This document shows, piece by piece, positions 12,064 to 22,620 of a DNA stretch of 64,000 nucleotides. How positions within the stretch are numbered: position 1 is the stretch's first letter; every line of letters starts with the position of its first letter. The stretch spans positions 8,519,501 to 8,583,500 of the forward strand of contig BRKX01000004.1 of NCBI GenBank assembly GCA_026008535.1, in the 5' to 3' direction. The DNA is from Perilla frutescens. Its lineage: Eukaryota > Streptophyta > Magnoliopsida > Lamiales > Lamiaceae. Below the pieces are notes generated by a model. That model was not told the DNA's origin. It was given only the letters and a program-made list of their open reading frames with translations, and ran no database searches. Made by a program: the position numbers and the translations under genes.

Positions 12064-13504
12064 TGTTAGTTTTGTATACTGGAAGACTTGTCTTTGTATA
12101 CTTTTCTGATTATATGATGATATGAAATGAAAGTTATTGCAGTCACTGTTTGCATTTAGATTATGTTCTATAATTGTTTTATGCAATGTTGTATATACAT
12201 ACATTGTAGATGATATGGTGTGGGGAGTCACACGGTAAGATCATATCATTAGAACCTTGTAATGTATTAAAAAGCTCACGGCTTAGATGGTCCTGAACAC
12301 ACCATCGGTACACCGTAGAATAATCTGATAAGTTAGTTTATCTTGACTAACTGATTATTCTAGTACATTCATTAGTGTATTGAGGAGGATCACGATAGGA
12401 TACTATTCTCTATCTCTGATCCAGTTACTGAGAGAATAAAGATCCACAGAGTTCGGGTTCTGAACTCATGTGATATTTTCGAACATATGTGTGCATTGTT
12501 TATTACTTTGATTTATCAATGAGTGAGATCTTTTCGTAGATCAAACTCGATATCTTAGGTAATAACATTGTATACATGATGTCTCGAGTAGTATGCATGA
12601 GCACCGTGTCCCGGTACGCCAGGTTGATGATGTTCTCTTGAGGAAACACAAGTTCATGTTGAAACCCTGCAGGTGGAATTTATTCTATACATGAGTAAAG
12701 TTTGTGTGGTACTACTCAAGGTGTTAGATGTTAATTAATTATATCTATCAGAGGCTGATATAATTAATTAATAAACATTATATCTTAAACACGGGGAATG
12801 GTTGGACTAAAGGAGAAAGCATATTCTTAAATATGTATTAAATTGGTAGGTCAGTTTTACTTCTTTAGTGGAATAAAAGTAAAACTTAATTTATTTAATT
12901 ATATCCTTAGTTTATTGGATATTGGATATTGAATAAATTAGTGGGCCAATTTAATATTCTTCTAGATCCCTATTGTAGCCCAAATTGACTGATAGTGGAC
13001 TGGATATTGAACTTGAGATAGAGGCCCAAACCCAGTAGGGTTTGGACATTTAATTTTTGCCCACTCCCTATAAATAGGGGAAGGGGGGTGAAAATTGAAG
13101 CATAATAATCAGCCCCTCTTTTGTCTCTCAAAGTTATCCACAGATTTCACAAACCTATCTAGTAGATTTCAACTCACTCTGAATCTAGATACAGTTCGGG
13201 AGTACAACAGAAGATCTTGGAGTAGAATTGTGCAGTGGATGATTTTTCTGAGAAAAAAGGAGGCGCCACTTTTGATTCATTCAACAGCAAGATAAGATCT
13301 TTAATCTTGTCCTCAGACCGTCTATCAATTTGTAAGTAGATTCGTTTCTATGTTTCCGCTTTATTAGATTCGAATCTGCTATACATGCTTTTTCTGTTAG
13401 ACTGTGATAAACATTTATGTGACATAAAATTATGATTTTCATGAACTCAGATTAATGAACAACCAAATGATCTTGCAGTGGTTTGATTCAAAAAAACCCC
13501 AACA
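12064..13504 (+). mobile_element. Copia A 3' LTR (1,441 bp)
   Basis: Runs from TGTTAGTTTTGTATAC to CCCCAACA with TG...CA ends. It is nearly identical to the solo LTR at 54,810-56,247, which confirms both boundaries independently. It contains CTATAAATAGGGG near 13,068, a likely TATA box. The flank after it, CATTC, would be one copy of the target-site duplication; the partner lies outside the window. Confidence 0.94.
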
Positions 13505-13926
13505 CATTCTATTCTGAATAGAGTTCGATTAATGACTCCTTTTTTAAACCCATTCTTCACCAAGAATGTTGTGAGGGTTTCATACCAGGCTTAGGGTGCT
13601 TGCTTCAGCCCATAGAGTGTTTTCTTTAGTTTGAATACTTGATCTTCAATTTTGAATCTAGGTGGTTGCTCGACGTACACATCTTCCTTGAGCATCCACT
13701 ATAAAAATGCACTTTTCACATCCATTTGATAGACTGTGAAGTTGTTGTGAGCTGCGTAGGCGAGGAACAGTCTGATTGCTTCCAATCTAGCAACTGGTGA
13801 AAATGTCTCATCAAAGTCGATCCCTTCACTTTGAGAGTATCCTTTAGCTACCAGTATTGCTTTATTCATATTGATGACGTCGTGCTTATCCAGTTTGTTG
13901 TGAAAAACCCACTTTGTTCCAATCAC
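13505..13926 (-). pseudogene. Copia B RT fragment
   Basis: On the minus strand it encodes GTKWVFHNKLDKHDV, AILVAKGYSQSEGIDFDETF, SPVARLEAIRLFLAYAAHNN and YQMDVKSAFL, then, after a stop near 13,698, the YVEQPP and LYGLKQA motifs. It breaks off at 13,505 in the middle of RT, before the YVDD box, at the exact edge of copia A's LTR. It corresponds to 21,060-21,500 of copia C. Confidence 0.87.
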
Positions 13927-14000
13927 TTTCTGGGTTTTTGGCCTATTGACAAGAAACCATACATTATTTCTTGTGAATTGCTTCAGCTCTTCTTAAATGG

Positions 14001-14411
14001 TTATGATCCAATCTGAATCTTCAAGTGCTTCCTTGATCTTTTCTGATTTAGTTTGAGATAAGAAGCATGTGAAGAGAGCATGCTCTGTTGAACTTCTGGT
14101 TTGAACTCGACTTCTTGGATCTCCAACAATCTTATCAGTTGGGTGGCTTCTGAGCCATTTAGGTAGACTACCATCAGCTGGATTTTCAGTTGGATCTTCA
14201 GCATTGACATCAGTTGATGTCTTTTCTTCAGTTTGCTCTTCATATTCATCAGTTCTACCCCTGCTTCAGTTATCAGGTTGAAGATCTCAGCATGATTAGT
14301 CTCTTCATTGACCTGATTATCCTCAGCTGTGACTTCAGCTAGTTTAGTGCTGGATACGTTGCCTTCATCCTCTAGTTCAACTTCAAACTCTTTTGGAACT
14401 GTGTGATGCAT
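14001..14411 (-). pseudogene. Copia B integrase-RT linker
   Basis: Hydrophilic segment rich in Glu, Asn, Thr and Lys joining the integrase tail to RT. It begins HHTVPKEFEVELEDEGN and matches the position and character of 20,620-20,820 in copia C (DHIVPEQLEVSLEEGN). Such linkers are variable and carry no catalytic motif. Confidence 0.7.
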
Positions 14412-15357
14412 ATAGTTCTACGAGTTATCAGTTTTGCTAGGTAGTACTTGAACTGATGTATTGACTGATTCTTTGTTCCTACACTTATTGGCAAACTCAT
14501 CAAAAATAACATGACATGTTATTTCCACAATAAGTGTTCGTTTATTGAACACGCTATAAGCTTGCGCATGAGGAGAATTGTAGCCAAGAAAGATTCCCTG
14601 ATCAGCTTTGGCACTGAAAGTATTCAGTTCCATTGTTGTGAATATTACATTTACTGCCAAATACTTTAAAGTATGAGATTGATGGCTTACGACCCTTATA
14701 TAGTTCATAAGGTATCTTGTCATGTGAACTGACGATGGCGCTTCTATTTTGAGTGTGACACGCCGTGTTGACTACTTGGGCCCAGTAACCTTCAGCTATG
14801 TTGGCATCTGCTATCATTGCTCGAGCTGCTTCCTTGAGTGTGTGGTTTTACCATTCAACTACACCGTTTTGCTGTGGTGTTCTGGCAGCTGAGTGCTCAT
14901 GAGTTATTCCCAGTTCACTGAGAAAACTAATGATCTGCTGGTTTACAAATTCAATTCCATTATCTAAATGAATTTGTTGAACTCATCTTTCTCTCTCAGT
15001 TTGTAGTCTTCTGATCATCGCTGATAGCTTGGAGTAGGTTTCATCCTTGCTTCTAAGAAACTCTACCCATGTGTATCTTGAGAAGTCGTCAACTACTATA
15101 AGAGTAAATCATTTTTCTTTGGGAGTTGGTGGTCTCACTGGCCCAAATAGATCCATGTGTAGCAGTTGGATGAAAGCAGTTATCCCTGGAGGATGACTTC
15201 TATTTTTGAATGACGACCTCCCTTGCTTCCCTTTCTGGCATGGAACACAAATGCCAGTTTTCTTGAAAATCTCCTTGGGAAGCCCATCAACTAGTTTCTT
15301 CTTGGCCAGGTGGTTGATGGTTCTGAAGTTGAGATGATTTAGTCGTCGATGCCATAG
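14412..15357 (-). pseudogene. Copia B integrase (broken)
   Basis: The minus strand gives LWHRRLNHLNF (15,300-15,360), the zinc motif CVPCQKGKQ, LLHMDLFGPVRP (first Asp), FTLIVVDDFSRYTWVEFLRS, a degraded second-Asp and Glu region, MIADANIAEGYWAQVVNTACHT, YELYKGRKPSISYFKVFG and GIFLGYNSPHAQAYSVFNKRTL. Several stops and frame changes interrupt it. Copia C has the same segments in the opposite orientation. Confidence 0.83.
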
Positions 15358-15740
15358 CTAGCTTGGTTCGGTTGAGCCCTTTGAAAGAAAGCAAGCATCT
15401 CCATAGCCTGTTGACCAGTCAACAACATACATGTTGCCTCTTCTTACGCTAGTTAGGAGGATTGCTCCGGTTGACTTATCTCGTATGTCACATGAGATTC
15501 GACTGAAATCAACTGTATATCCATTGTCACATAGTTGACTGATGCTGAGCAGTTTGTGCTTCAGTCCTTCTACATGGGAGAATCCATTGACTATAACCTT
15601 CTCTTTGATCACGAACCCTTCTCCAATGGTTTGGCTTCTGGAGCTGTCCCCGAATGTGACTAATGATCCTTTTATTTCCTTGTAACCTTCAAGATCCTAT
15701 CTATCTCCCGTCATATATTTTGAGCACCTGTTATCAAGGT
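15358..15740 (-). pseudogene. Copia B protease / GAG-pre-integrase segment
   Basis: Encodes IVNGFSHVEGLKHKLLSISQ, DNGYTVDF and RRGNMYVVDW, the region between protease and integrase in copia elements. Upstream, near 15,727-15,735, the protease active-site triplet reads Asp-Asn-Arg where the family has Asp-Ser-Gly (context WYLDNRCSKYMTGD), so the protease would be inactive even without the stops. Confidence 0.8.
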
Positions 15741-16722
15741 ACCAAACCTCCTTAGTCCTCTTCTTCGATAGGATACTCTTTTCCTGCAAGAGAGGCGATT
15801 AGTTTTTAGGTACCCGTATGATATCGGGTCCTTGTTTACTAATCAAGTGTTTAGGGATCCAAATTTGCCAAATTCTGAGCTTATCAGCAGGTAGAGAACT
15901 TTCAGACAATGAGCGTCTGATCAGATGTACTCATTTTTCAGCTCTCCTTCTCTGAGCTGAGTCATTTGACTTGTACCTGCGATGAGAGTTAGTAGGATAA
16001 AATACTTCGATCATAACTCTCTGATCTTGAGCTTGTTTAGCTCTTTCTTGCGGCAAATTTCTCTTGACCCCTTGAGCTTTGTTGCTCTTGTGATGTGGCC
16101 AGTTTGCAAACCAGTTGTAGTTGAAGTTGATCCTTGGTTCATTTCTTGAATCCAAGTACTCACTATACTGAGTTGCAAGGTTAGTTGGAGTGAAATTTTC
16201 AAACGAGATGATGAATATGCTGGCGTCTAGATACAATCTGGTGTGCACATTTCTTCTAGAATCAGCATCTCTCCCAGGTTGACTTTCTGATGGTTTGTGA
16301 AGATAGGCTGGCGGTGCAGTTGTCTCCTGAACTGATGCCCTATCTCAATGAGACTATGGTCCGAACTGAGTATTTCTCTATACTTCAGTTGGACTGTCAG
16401 TTCTGTTCATGGTAGGCCTATACTGAGCTTTGGGCCTTTGATGAACTGGAGGTATGTATCGAACTGAGTATCTCTAATGAGCTGGAGGTCTTGGCTGGCC
16501 TGAAGACCTCTGTTGGTAGGCTGGTTGCCTAGACTGTGTTGGTGGCCTCTGCTAATAGGCGGACTGCCTAGTTTGAGCTAGTGTCCTCTACTGAGATGAC
16601 TTTCTCTGCTGAACTGGTGGCTTAGACTGAAATGAGCCTTTCAGTTGAGAGAATTGGTCAGATCTCTTCGACAATTCTAGAGGGATTTCTAGTGTTCCCT
16701 AGCCTTTGGTCACTTCAACTGG
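15741..16722 (-). pseudogene. Copia B Gag/Pol low-complexity linker
   Basis: The minus-strand translation between the coiled coil and the protease is rich in Gln, Pro and Arg, with repeated QxRPPxxQR-like units around 16,400-16,620 and several stops. I recognise no domain. By position it is the disordered stretch between Gag and protease. Confidence 0.55.
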
Positions 16723-17361
16723 TTAGGTTAGTATAGGTCTGAGAAAACCAGGTAAAGCACCTTCTTGACTGGTATGTGCAATTCTCTTTCCTTTTTCAGT
16801 GGCAGTGAACCTGTTGTATCCTAACCCTGGACTACTAGTTTCAACTCTTTGATGGCTTAGAATCTCATCAAGAGTTTGAGATCCCTTTTTGAACTTAAGA
16901 GATACCTCTTTTTTCTCAAGGATCTCTTGCTTGAGCCTCTTATTCTCAGCTTCTAGCTCATTAATTTTCAGCTTTGATTTTTCACATTCAAATGACTGAG
17001 TTTCAAGAAATTTAATTCTATCGTGATCACTCCTCAGTCTTTTGACCTCATCTCTTAGGTCTGCATTTTCTTCCTTCAGTTCAACATGTATACATGATAT
17101 TGCAGCTAATTGATCTTCTAGCATTCTCAGTTGTTCATTTAATTCATTGCTAGAAATGAAAGTTTCATGAATGTGATAAAAAGAGGTTAAGGAGTCAGAT
17201 GTTCTAACCTCTTCTTCTTCATCATCCATGAGGCAGAACAATGCCTCATCTTCAGAGCTGTAGCCATCTGAATCGAATCTTGAGAGATAATCCGAATCAT
17301 CTAGCACGACAATCTCTATGTAGGCTATCATAGTTTTCCTCTTGAAAAAGCTTTTCTTCAC
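16723..17361 (-). CDS. Copia B Gag coiled-coil segment
   Basis: An open segment of 212 codons. It begins right after the zinc knuckle and holds an acidic stretch (SDGYSSEDEALFCLMDDEEE) followed by about 90 residues of heptad-like sequence rich in Leu, Glu and Lys (NELNEQLRMLEDQLAAI through RLKQEILEKKEV), then SQTLDEILSHQR. In plant copia elements a coiled coil with a DxILSxQR tail follows the knuckle and probably supports Gag assembly (family knowledge). It is a piece of a decayed polyprotein and not a separate gene. Confidence 0.75.
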   Translation of the reverse strand: MKKSFFKRKTMIAYIEIVVLDDSDYLSRFDSDGYSSEDEALFCLMDDEEEEVRTSDSLTSFYHIHETFISSNELNEQLRMLEDQLAAISCIHVELKEENADLRDEVKRLRSDHDRIKFLETQSFECEKSKLKINELEAENKRLKQEILEKKEVSLKFKKGSQTLDEILSHQRVETSSPGLGYNRFTATEKGKRIAHTSQEGALPGFLRPILT

Positions 17362-18420
17362 TCTGGATGTTTTGTCTTCAGGGAGCTCTGGACACTTATA
17401 TCGATAATGTCTAGATTTATAACAATGAAAGCATTCTCCTATGCTTCTATTGGCTGCCCTGGGTTGTTCAACAGGTGGCTGGTTTCTTTCGTCTCTTAGC
17501 TCCTCATCAGTTTGAAGCAGAACTGATGGTTGATCTCTGATCTTTTTGAGCTTTTCTAGCAGCTTAGCAACTGACTGAATTTGTTCATTGATGTCTTCAG
17601 TCAGGCTCTCTTTCTTCTCCGCTGCTTATCTTCTTCGAGCAGTTGAGCCTCCTAGTTGTTCTCTAGCTGGAGAACTTCTGGGTCGGAAGATGTTTCTTTC
17701 TCGAGTTTCTCTAAACCGATTTTTCTCTCCATAGAAAGCTGCATCCTGAGCTGACGAAGTGGATATCTCTCTTTTTCAATTTAGGCTATACTCGTGTTCC
17801 TTGAGAGAACCAAAAAGTTCCTTTGGAGTGATGTTGTTTAAGTCTCTTGACTCCTTTGTAGCTATCATCTTTATATCTCATTCCTTTGTGACATTGTCCA
17901 AGATCTTCGAATTTATCTCACTATTAGGAAAGCTTCTTCCCAGATTATTCATCTCGCTGATGATGCCTAGAAATCTCATTTCAAGGCTTGAGATGGTTTC
18001 ATCTGAGTGCATTTTGAAGGATTTATATCTGTCCACTGCCAGTTGGAACTTATTTCATTTAATTACTTCAGACTCCTTGCATAAATCAGTGAGTAAGTCC
18101 CATATCTCCTTGGCAGTTTGGCAGTTCTTGGTGTCCTTCATTCGATCCTCGTCTAGAGTTTGAAATAATGCAGGTTAGGCTACAAACTCTAGATTCTTCA
18201 GCTTCTTCTCCTCACTTGTGAGAAGATATGCTGGCTTCAAGATCCTGGCTGGTTGATTTACATCAACAACATGAGCTTCATTGTCCATCATAATGATGAT
18301 TGGACCTTCTTCGATAACTTTCCATATATTTTCGTGTATTGAGCAGAGGTGCGCCTTCATTCTCCTGCTCCAGTTATCATAATTCTCAATTGAAAAAATA
18401 GGTAGCTTATGCTTTCCCAT
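17362..18420 (-). pseudogene. Copia B Gag N-terminal region and zinc knuckle
   Basis: Translation starts with MGKHKLPIFSIENYDNWSRR at 18,420, the usual beginning of copia Gag (binding-pocket motif F-x-NYxxW). It continues through KEIWDLLTDLC, AVDRYKSFKMHSDETISS and ERNIFRP to the knuckle CFHCYKSRHYRYKC (about 17,392-17,433, CX2CX4HX4C intact). In-frame stops occur at about 18,177, 18,060 and elsewhere. The start is supported by the PBS about 80 bases upstream. Confidence 0.83.
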
Positions 18421-18498
18421 AGCTGGCAGCTAATTAGCATAGATAACAAGATCTGATTCAGTTGATCTGTAGAAATGGCTGATCCTTAGAATCAACCA

Positions 18499-18509
18499 CT
18501 CTGATACCA
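18499..18509 (-). promoter_or_regulatory. Copia B primer-binding site
   Basis: On the minus strand TGGTATCAGAG lies two bases after the LTR end (...GGACTAACA). It marks the junction between the 5' LTR and the internal region and confirms minus orientation. Confidence 0.88.
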
Positions 18510-18511
18510 CT

Positions 18512-19520
18512 TGTTAGTCCCGGGGCGAGTCAGAATCAGTTTAGAGGGGGTGAATAAAATGATCTAAATTTTAATAATAATTGCAGAATAGATAGGGCCC
18601 TTTGACTCGCGGAGTTATCCGTGCACTTGGTGATCAGTTGAGATGATCAACTAGCTAAGAGTGCAGTTTATGTGCTTGAGGTGTGTAGTTAAAGCATGCA
18701 ACTGAAAATAGTAAACTGAGCACACAGACAATTTATAGAGGTTCGAAGCCCAACTTCTACGTCCTCTCTTACACAATGAAGATAAACTGTTGAACCTGGC
18801 TAACGGTGACTTTACGAGTCACGGTCTTCTTTTCAACTGGTGTTGTTCTGGAAATGGCGATCCAACGATCGCGCTTTCTCAGCCAATTAGGTTGACAGTT
18901 TCACACTTGTGATCCCCAACTGCTTGCTGGAGAGATAAGATTCTATTAGCCATCTTTTCAAGGTTTTAGATCTCTTTCAATCTTCAAGAATACAGTCTTA
19001 AAACAGTTATCAACTGGCGTGCTCTTTTGCACTTCTTAATGTTGAGGTGGGTAGTTGATCGGTCTAAAACAGAACTAAGAGACTGGCCCTGGCTGGAATT
19101 CTTCAGCAGTTGGCTTTCTAAGCTCCAATTTGGTTTGCTTCAGCTGGGAGTTTTGAAACAGTGTTTCTTCAGCTAGTACTTTGGACTGATGTCCCTTCAG
19201 CTGGAGCTTCTTGAACTGGTGTACCTTCAATTTGGATGTTTGAACTAGTGCGTCTTCAGCTGGTATTTTGAACTGGTATGTCTTCAGCTGATATCCTCTG
19301 AACTGGTACGTTTCTTTAGCTGGAACTTCATTCTTCAGCTGGTGTTTTCTTGAGCTGATGTATCCTTCTGCTCGTACCTTGAACTTTCTTAAGCTGGCGT
19401 ATGCTTCAGCTCGTACCTTATATTGGTACATTCTTTAGCTGGTATTCTTCTTTAGCTGGAACTTCTGATCTTTGATGATCAGTTGGCACTTTTGAATTAG
19501 TGCCTTGAACTGGTATTTTC
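18512..19520 (-). mobile_element. Copia B 5' LTR (about 1 kb, outer end uncertain)
   Basis: The inner boundary is firm: minus strand ...CTAACA at 18,512 next to the PBS. The outer boundary is not visible as a clean TG. Sequence homologous to the pre-integrase region of copia C begins at about 19,520-19,540, so this LTR may be truncated there. Its distal part is a degenerate minisatellite (19,085-19,515). Confidence 0.72.
19085..19515. repeat. Degenerate CTTCAGCTGGTA / TTGAACTGGTA minisatellite
   Basis: Many imperfect copies of the alternating words CTTCAGCTGGTA and TTTTGAACTGGTA lie in tandem inside the LTR of copia B. A 118-codon minus-strand frame crosses them (repetitive Gln/Lys/Glu protein), but it follows from the repeat and I do not call it a gene. 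Confidence 0.75.
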
Positions 19521-19539
19521 TTCAGTTCATAACTATAGA

Positions 19540-20274
19540 CTAAAAAGCTTCACTTGGAGTAATCTTCTCACTGGAATAAGGAGAGGCAACATGTATATTG
19601 TTGACTAGTCAACCGGCTACACAGAAGCTTGCATACTTTCAAAAGGATCAACTGAAGCAAGCTGGCTATGGCATCGATGATTGAACCACCTCAACTTCAA
19701 AACAATCAACTACCTAGACAAGAAAGAGCTAGTTGAGGGGCTTCCTAAGGAGATATATAAGAAAACATATGTGTGTGGACCATGCCAAAAAGGGAAGCAA
19801 GTGAAGTCATCCTTCAAGAATGGGAGTCATCCATCAAGAATAACTGATTGCCTCCAACTGCTACATATAGATCTGTTTGGTCCAGTCAGACCACAGACCC
19901 CAAAAGGTAAAAGATTCACTCTTATAGTAGTTGATGATTTCTCAAGATATACGTGGGTGGAATTCTTGAGGAGCAAAGATGAAACTTACGACAAGCTAAC
20001 GGTGCTGATCAGAAGGTAACAAACTGAAAAAGAGAGATCAGTTCAAAGGATTTGCTCCAACAATGGAACTGAATTTGTGAATCAGCAAATGATCAGTTTT
20101 CTCAACAAACTTGGAATCACTCATGAACACTCAGCTGCAAGGACTCCACAACAAAACGGTGTAGCTGAATGGCAAAACCGGACACTTAAAGAAGTAGCTC
20201 GAGCAATGATAGCTGATGCCAACATAGCTGAAAGTTACTGGGCTGAAGCAGTTAACATAGCTTGCCACACTTAA
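19540..20274 (+). pseudogene. Copia C integrase (broken)
   Basis: Contains LWHRRLNHLNFKTINYL, the zinc motif CGPCQKGKQVK, LLHIDLFGPVRPQTP (first Asp), FTLIVVDDFSRYTWVEFLRS, the second-Asp region altered (ICSNNGTEF where the family has ICSDNGTEF), and TPQQNGVAEWQNRTL carrying the Glu. The Asp-to-Asn change at the second catalytic position and stops at about 19,592, 20,018 and 20,273 make it non-functional. Confidence 0.86.
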
Positions 20275-20280
20275 AATCGA

Positions 20281-20820
20281 AGTGCCATTGTCACCGCACA
20301 TGACAAAACACCCTATGAACTGTATAAGGGTCGTAAGCCTTCCATTTCATATTTTAAAGTGTTTGGCTGTAAATGTTATATTCACAACAATGGCAAGAAT
20401 CAACTGAAAGCCTTCAGTGCTAAAGCTGATGAGGGAATATTTCTTTGGTATAATTCGCCTCACGCACAAGCTTACAGAGTGTTCAATAAACGAACTCTTG
20501 TTATGGAAATAACATGTCATGTGGTATTTGATGAATTTGCTAATGAGTACAGTAACAAAGAAACAATAGACACATCAGTTCATGTACTATCTAGTGAAAC
20601 TGAGAACTCGCAGGACTATGTGGATCACATTGTTCCAGAGCAGCTTGAGGTTTCACTAGAAGAAGGTAATAAAACTGGTTCTAAACCAGTTGAGAACAAT
20701 CTGGTCAATGAAGACATAAATCGTGCTGAGACCACAAACCCCACAACTGAAACAGGGGGAAGAACTAATGAAGATGCCGAACTAACTGATGAAAGGACGA
20801 CTGATGACGTCACCAGCTGA
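20281..20820 (+). pseudogene. Copia C integrase tail and linker
   Basis: Encodes YELYKGRKPSISYFKVFGCK, FSAKADEGIFLWYNSPHAQA and VFNKRTLVMEITCHVVFDEF, then a polar linker (Glu, Thr and Asn rich) ending at 20,818. It matches 14,001-14,760 of copia B in inverse orientation. Confidence 0.82.
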
Positions 20821-20989
20821 AGACCCAGCTAAAGCTATTTTGCCCAAATGGCTCCGAAGCCATCCAACTGACAAGATAGTTGGTGATCCAAGAAGTCGAG
20901 TTTAAACCAGAAGTTCAACTGAGCATGCATTATTCACATACTTCATATCTCAAACAGAACCAGCAAACGTCAAAGAAGCCTTAGAAGAT

Positions 20990-21700
20990 TCAGACTAGAT
21001 CATGGCCATGCAAGAAGAACTGAATTAGTTCACAAGAAATGACATATGGTTTCTTGTCGATAGACCAAAATCTCAAAAGGTCATTGGTGCAAAATGGGTT
21101 TTTCGCAACAAACTGGATGAACAAGGTGTGATCACAAGGAACAAGGCAAGACTAGTTACCAAAGCATACTCACAAAGTAAAGGGATCGACTTTGATGAGA
21201 CATTCGCACCAGTTGCAAGATTGGAAGCCATCAGACTGTTCATAGCCTATACATCCCACTTCAACTTGACAGTCTACCAAATGGATGTCAAGATTGCTTT
21301 TCTTTAAGGAATGCTCAAGGAGAATGTGTATGTCGAGCAACCACCAGGCTTTGAACTTGGGGATCAAGTCTTTAAGCTGAAGAAAGCCCTCTATGGACTG
21401 AAACAAGCTCATAGAGCATGGTATGAAACTCTCACAACATTCTTGCTGAAAAATGGGTTTCAAAAGGGAGTCATTGATCGAACTCTATTCCGAATAGAAT
21501 AATCAACTGAGATCTTAATGGTTCAAATTTATGTGGATGACATAATTTTTGGATCAAAAAGTAAAGATCTATGCATATGATTCGCTCAACTGATGCAAAG
21601 CGAATTTGAGGTGAGCATGATGGGGAGAAATGACATTCTTCCTAGGACTCCAAGTGAAGCAGCTGAAAGATGGGATCTTTATCAGCTAGGCCAAGTACAC
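20990..21700 (+). pseudogene. Copia C reverse transcriptase (broken)
   Basis: Motifs in order: AKWVFRNKLDEQGVITRNKA, RLVTKAYSQSKGIDFDETFA, PVARLEAIRLFIAYTSH, YQMDVKIAFL followed by a stop, YVEQPPGFELGDQVF, LKKALYGLKQAHRAWYETL, and after a stop at about 21,500 VQIYVDDIIFGSKSKDL with the YVDD box. A frame change near 21,625 follows. The catalytic box remains readable. Confidence 0.85.
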
Positions 21701-22568
21701 TAAGGAGCTGGTCAAGAAGTTTGGAGTTAATAAAGGAAAAACTCTCAAGATTCCTATGAATACATCAGTTCAGCTAACTCTTGATGAAGAAGGAGAATCA
21801 GTTAGCTAAACATTTTACAGAGGAATCATTGGGTCGCTACTTTATCTAACAGCTAGCCGACCAGACATCTCCTATTCAGTCGGTCTATGCGCACGGTTTC
21901 AAGCCAACCCAAAGAAAAGCCATCTTGAAGCAGCAAAGAGGATTATCAAATATCTCAAAGGAACCATAAATCTTGAAATATGGTATCCCAGAGATGACAG
22001 TTTAAGTCTAATTGGTTATTCGGATTCAGACTTTGGTGGATGCAAGATCGACAGAAAAAGCACCAGTGGAACATGTCAATTTCTTGGAAGCAAACTGATA
22101 TCATGGTTTAGCAAGAAGCAGCACTCAGTTGCCATGTCAACAACTGAAGCAGAATATGTAGCTGCGGGAAGTTGTTGTGCTCAGATACTCTGGATGAAGC
22201 AACAGTTGAAGGACTACAAAGTCGAAACTGAAGAAGTACCTATATTCTGTGACAACAATAGTGCAATTGCAATATCTCAGAATTCAGTTCTGCATTCAAG
22301 AACTAAGCACATTGACATAAGACATCACTTCATCAGAGATCACATCGAGAAGAAGGACATATGCATCAATTATGTCAACACGGAGAAGCAGATAGCTGAC
22401 ATCTTCACCAAACCATTACCTGAGGCAAGGTTTATGGAGCTATGCATACAACTAGGGCTACTTGAGCTAGCATCAAAGGATGAAGACGGTCAACTGGAAG
22501 AAAAAGGCCAAGGAACCATTCAGCTAAAGAGAGGAACTGAACCGAAAGGCTTCAACTCATCCGAATGA
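21700..22568 (+). pseudogene. Copia C RT connection and RNase H
   Basis: Encodes FYRGIIGSLLYLTASRPD, FQANPKKSHLEAAKRIIKYL, LIGYSDSDFGGCKIDRKSTS, SKKQHSVAMSTTEAEYVAAG, CDNNSAIAISQNSVLHSRTK, HIDIRHHFIRDHIEKKDI and EKQIADIFTKPLPEARF. The last 145 codons (22,134-22,568) are uninterrupted and end with a natural stop. No PPT or LTR follows. Confidence 0.87.
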
Positions 22569-22620
22569 GTAGTTCATAACTGAAAAAGTCGTTAAACTGA
22601 TCAGTTAGACATTCATCATA

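Larger units (their letters stand above)
8737..13504 (+). mobile_element. Copia A (Ty1/copia), interrupted upstream by LARD-1
   Basis: Plus-strand Ty1/copia element in the order CCHC knuckle, protease, GAG-pre-integrase, integrase, RT, RNase H, PPT, 3' LTR. The IN-before-RT order defines copia. Its 5' part is cut off by LARD-1 at 8,737 and lies outside the window. The coding region has several stops and frameshifts, so it is dead. Its 3' LTR is 12,064-13,504, and a solo LTR of the same family sits at 54,810-56,247. It is inserted in the RT region of the minus-strand copia B at 13,505. Confidence 0.93.
13505..19520 (-). mobile_element. Copia B (Ty1/copia, minus strand), truncated in RT by copia A
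   Basis: Read on the minus strand it runs 5' LTR (18,512 to about 19,520), PBS (18,499-18,509), Gag, protease, integrase, RT, and stops inside RT at 13,505 where copia A is inserted. The rest of RT, RNase H and the 3' LTR should lie beyond copia A's 5' LTR, outside the window. Gag with a knuckle followed by a long coiled coil recalls the SIRE-type lineage (tentative). Copia C next to it is the same family in inverted orientation. Many stops make it defunct. Confidence 0.9.
19520..22620 (+). mobile_element. Copia C (Ty1/copia, plus strand), truncated at both ends
   Basis: Starts inside the GAG-pre-integrase region (KSFTWSNLLTGIRRGNMY, matching KSTGAILLTSVRRGNMY of copia B) and runs through integrase, RT and RNase H to a stop at 22,566. 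No LTR, PPT or Gag is visible at either end. Same family as copia B, so the two form a long imperfect inverted repeat. Several stops and frameshifts are present. Confidence 0.87.

Noticed and set aside
19075..19431. 118-codon minus-strand frame
   Set aside because: It runs through a degenerate minisatellite and has only repetitive composition.
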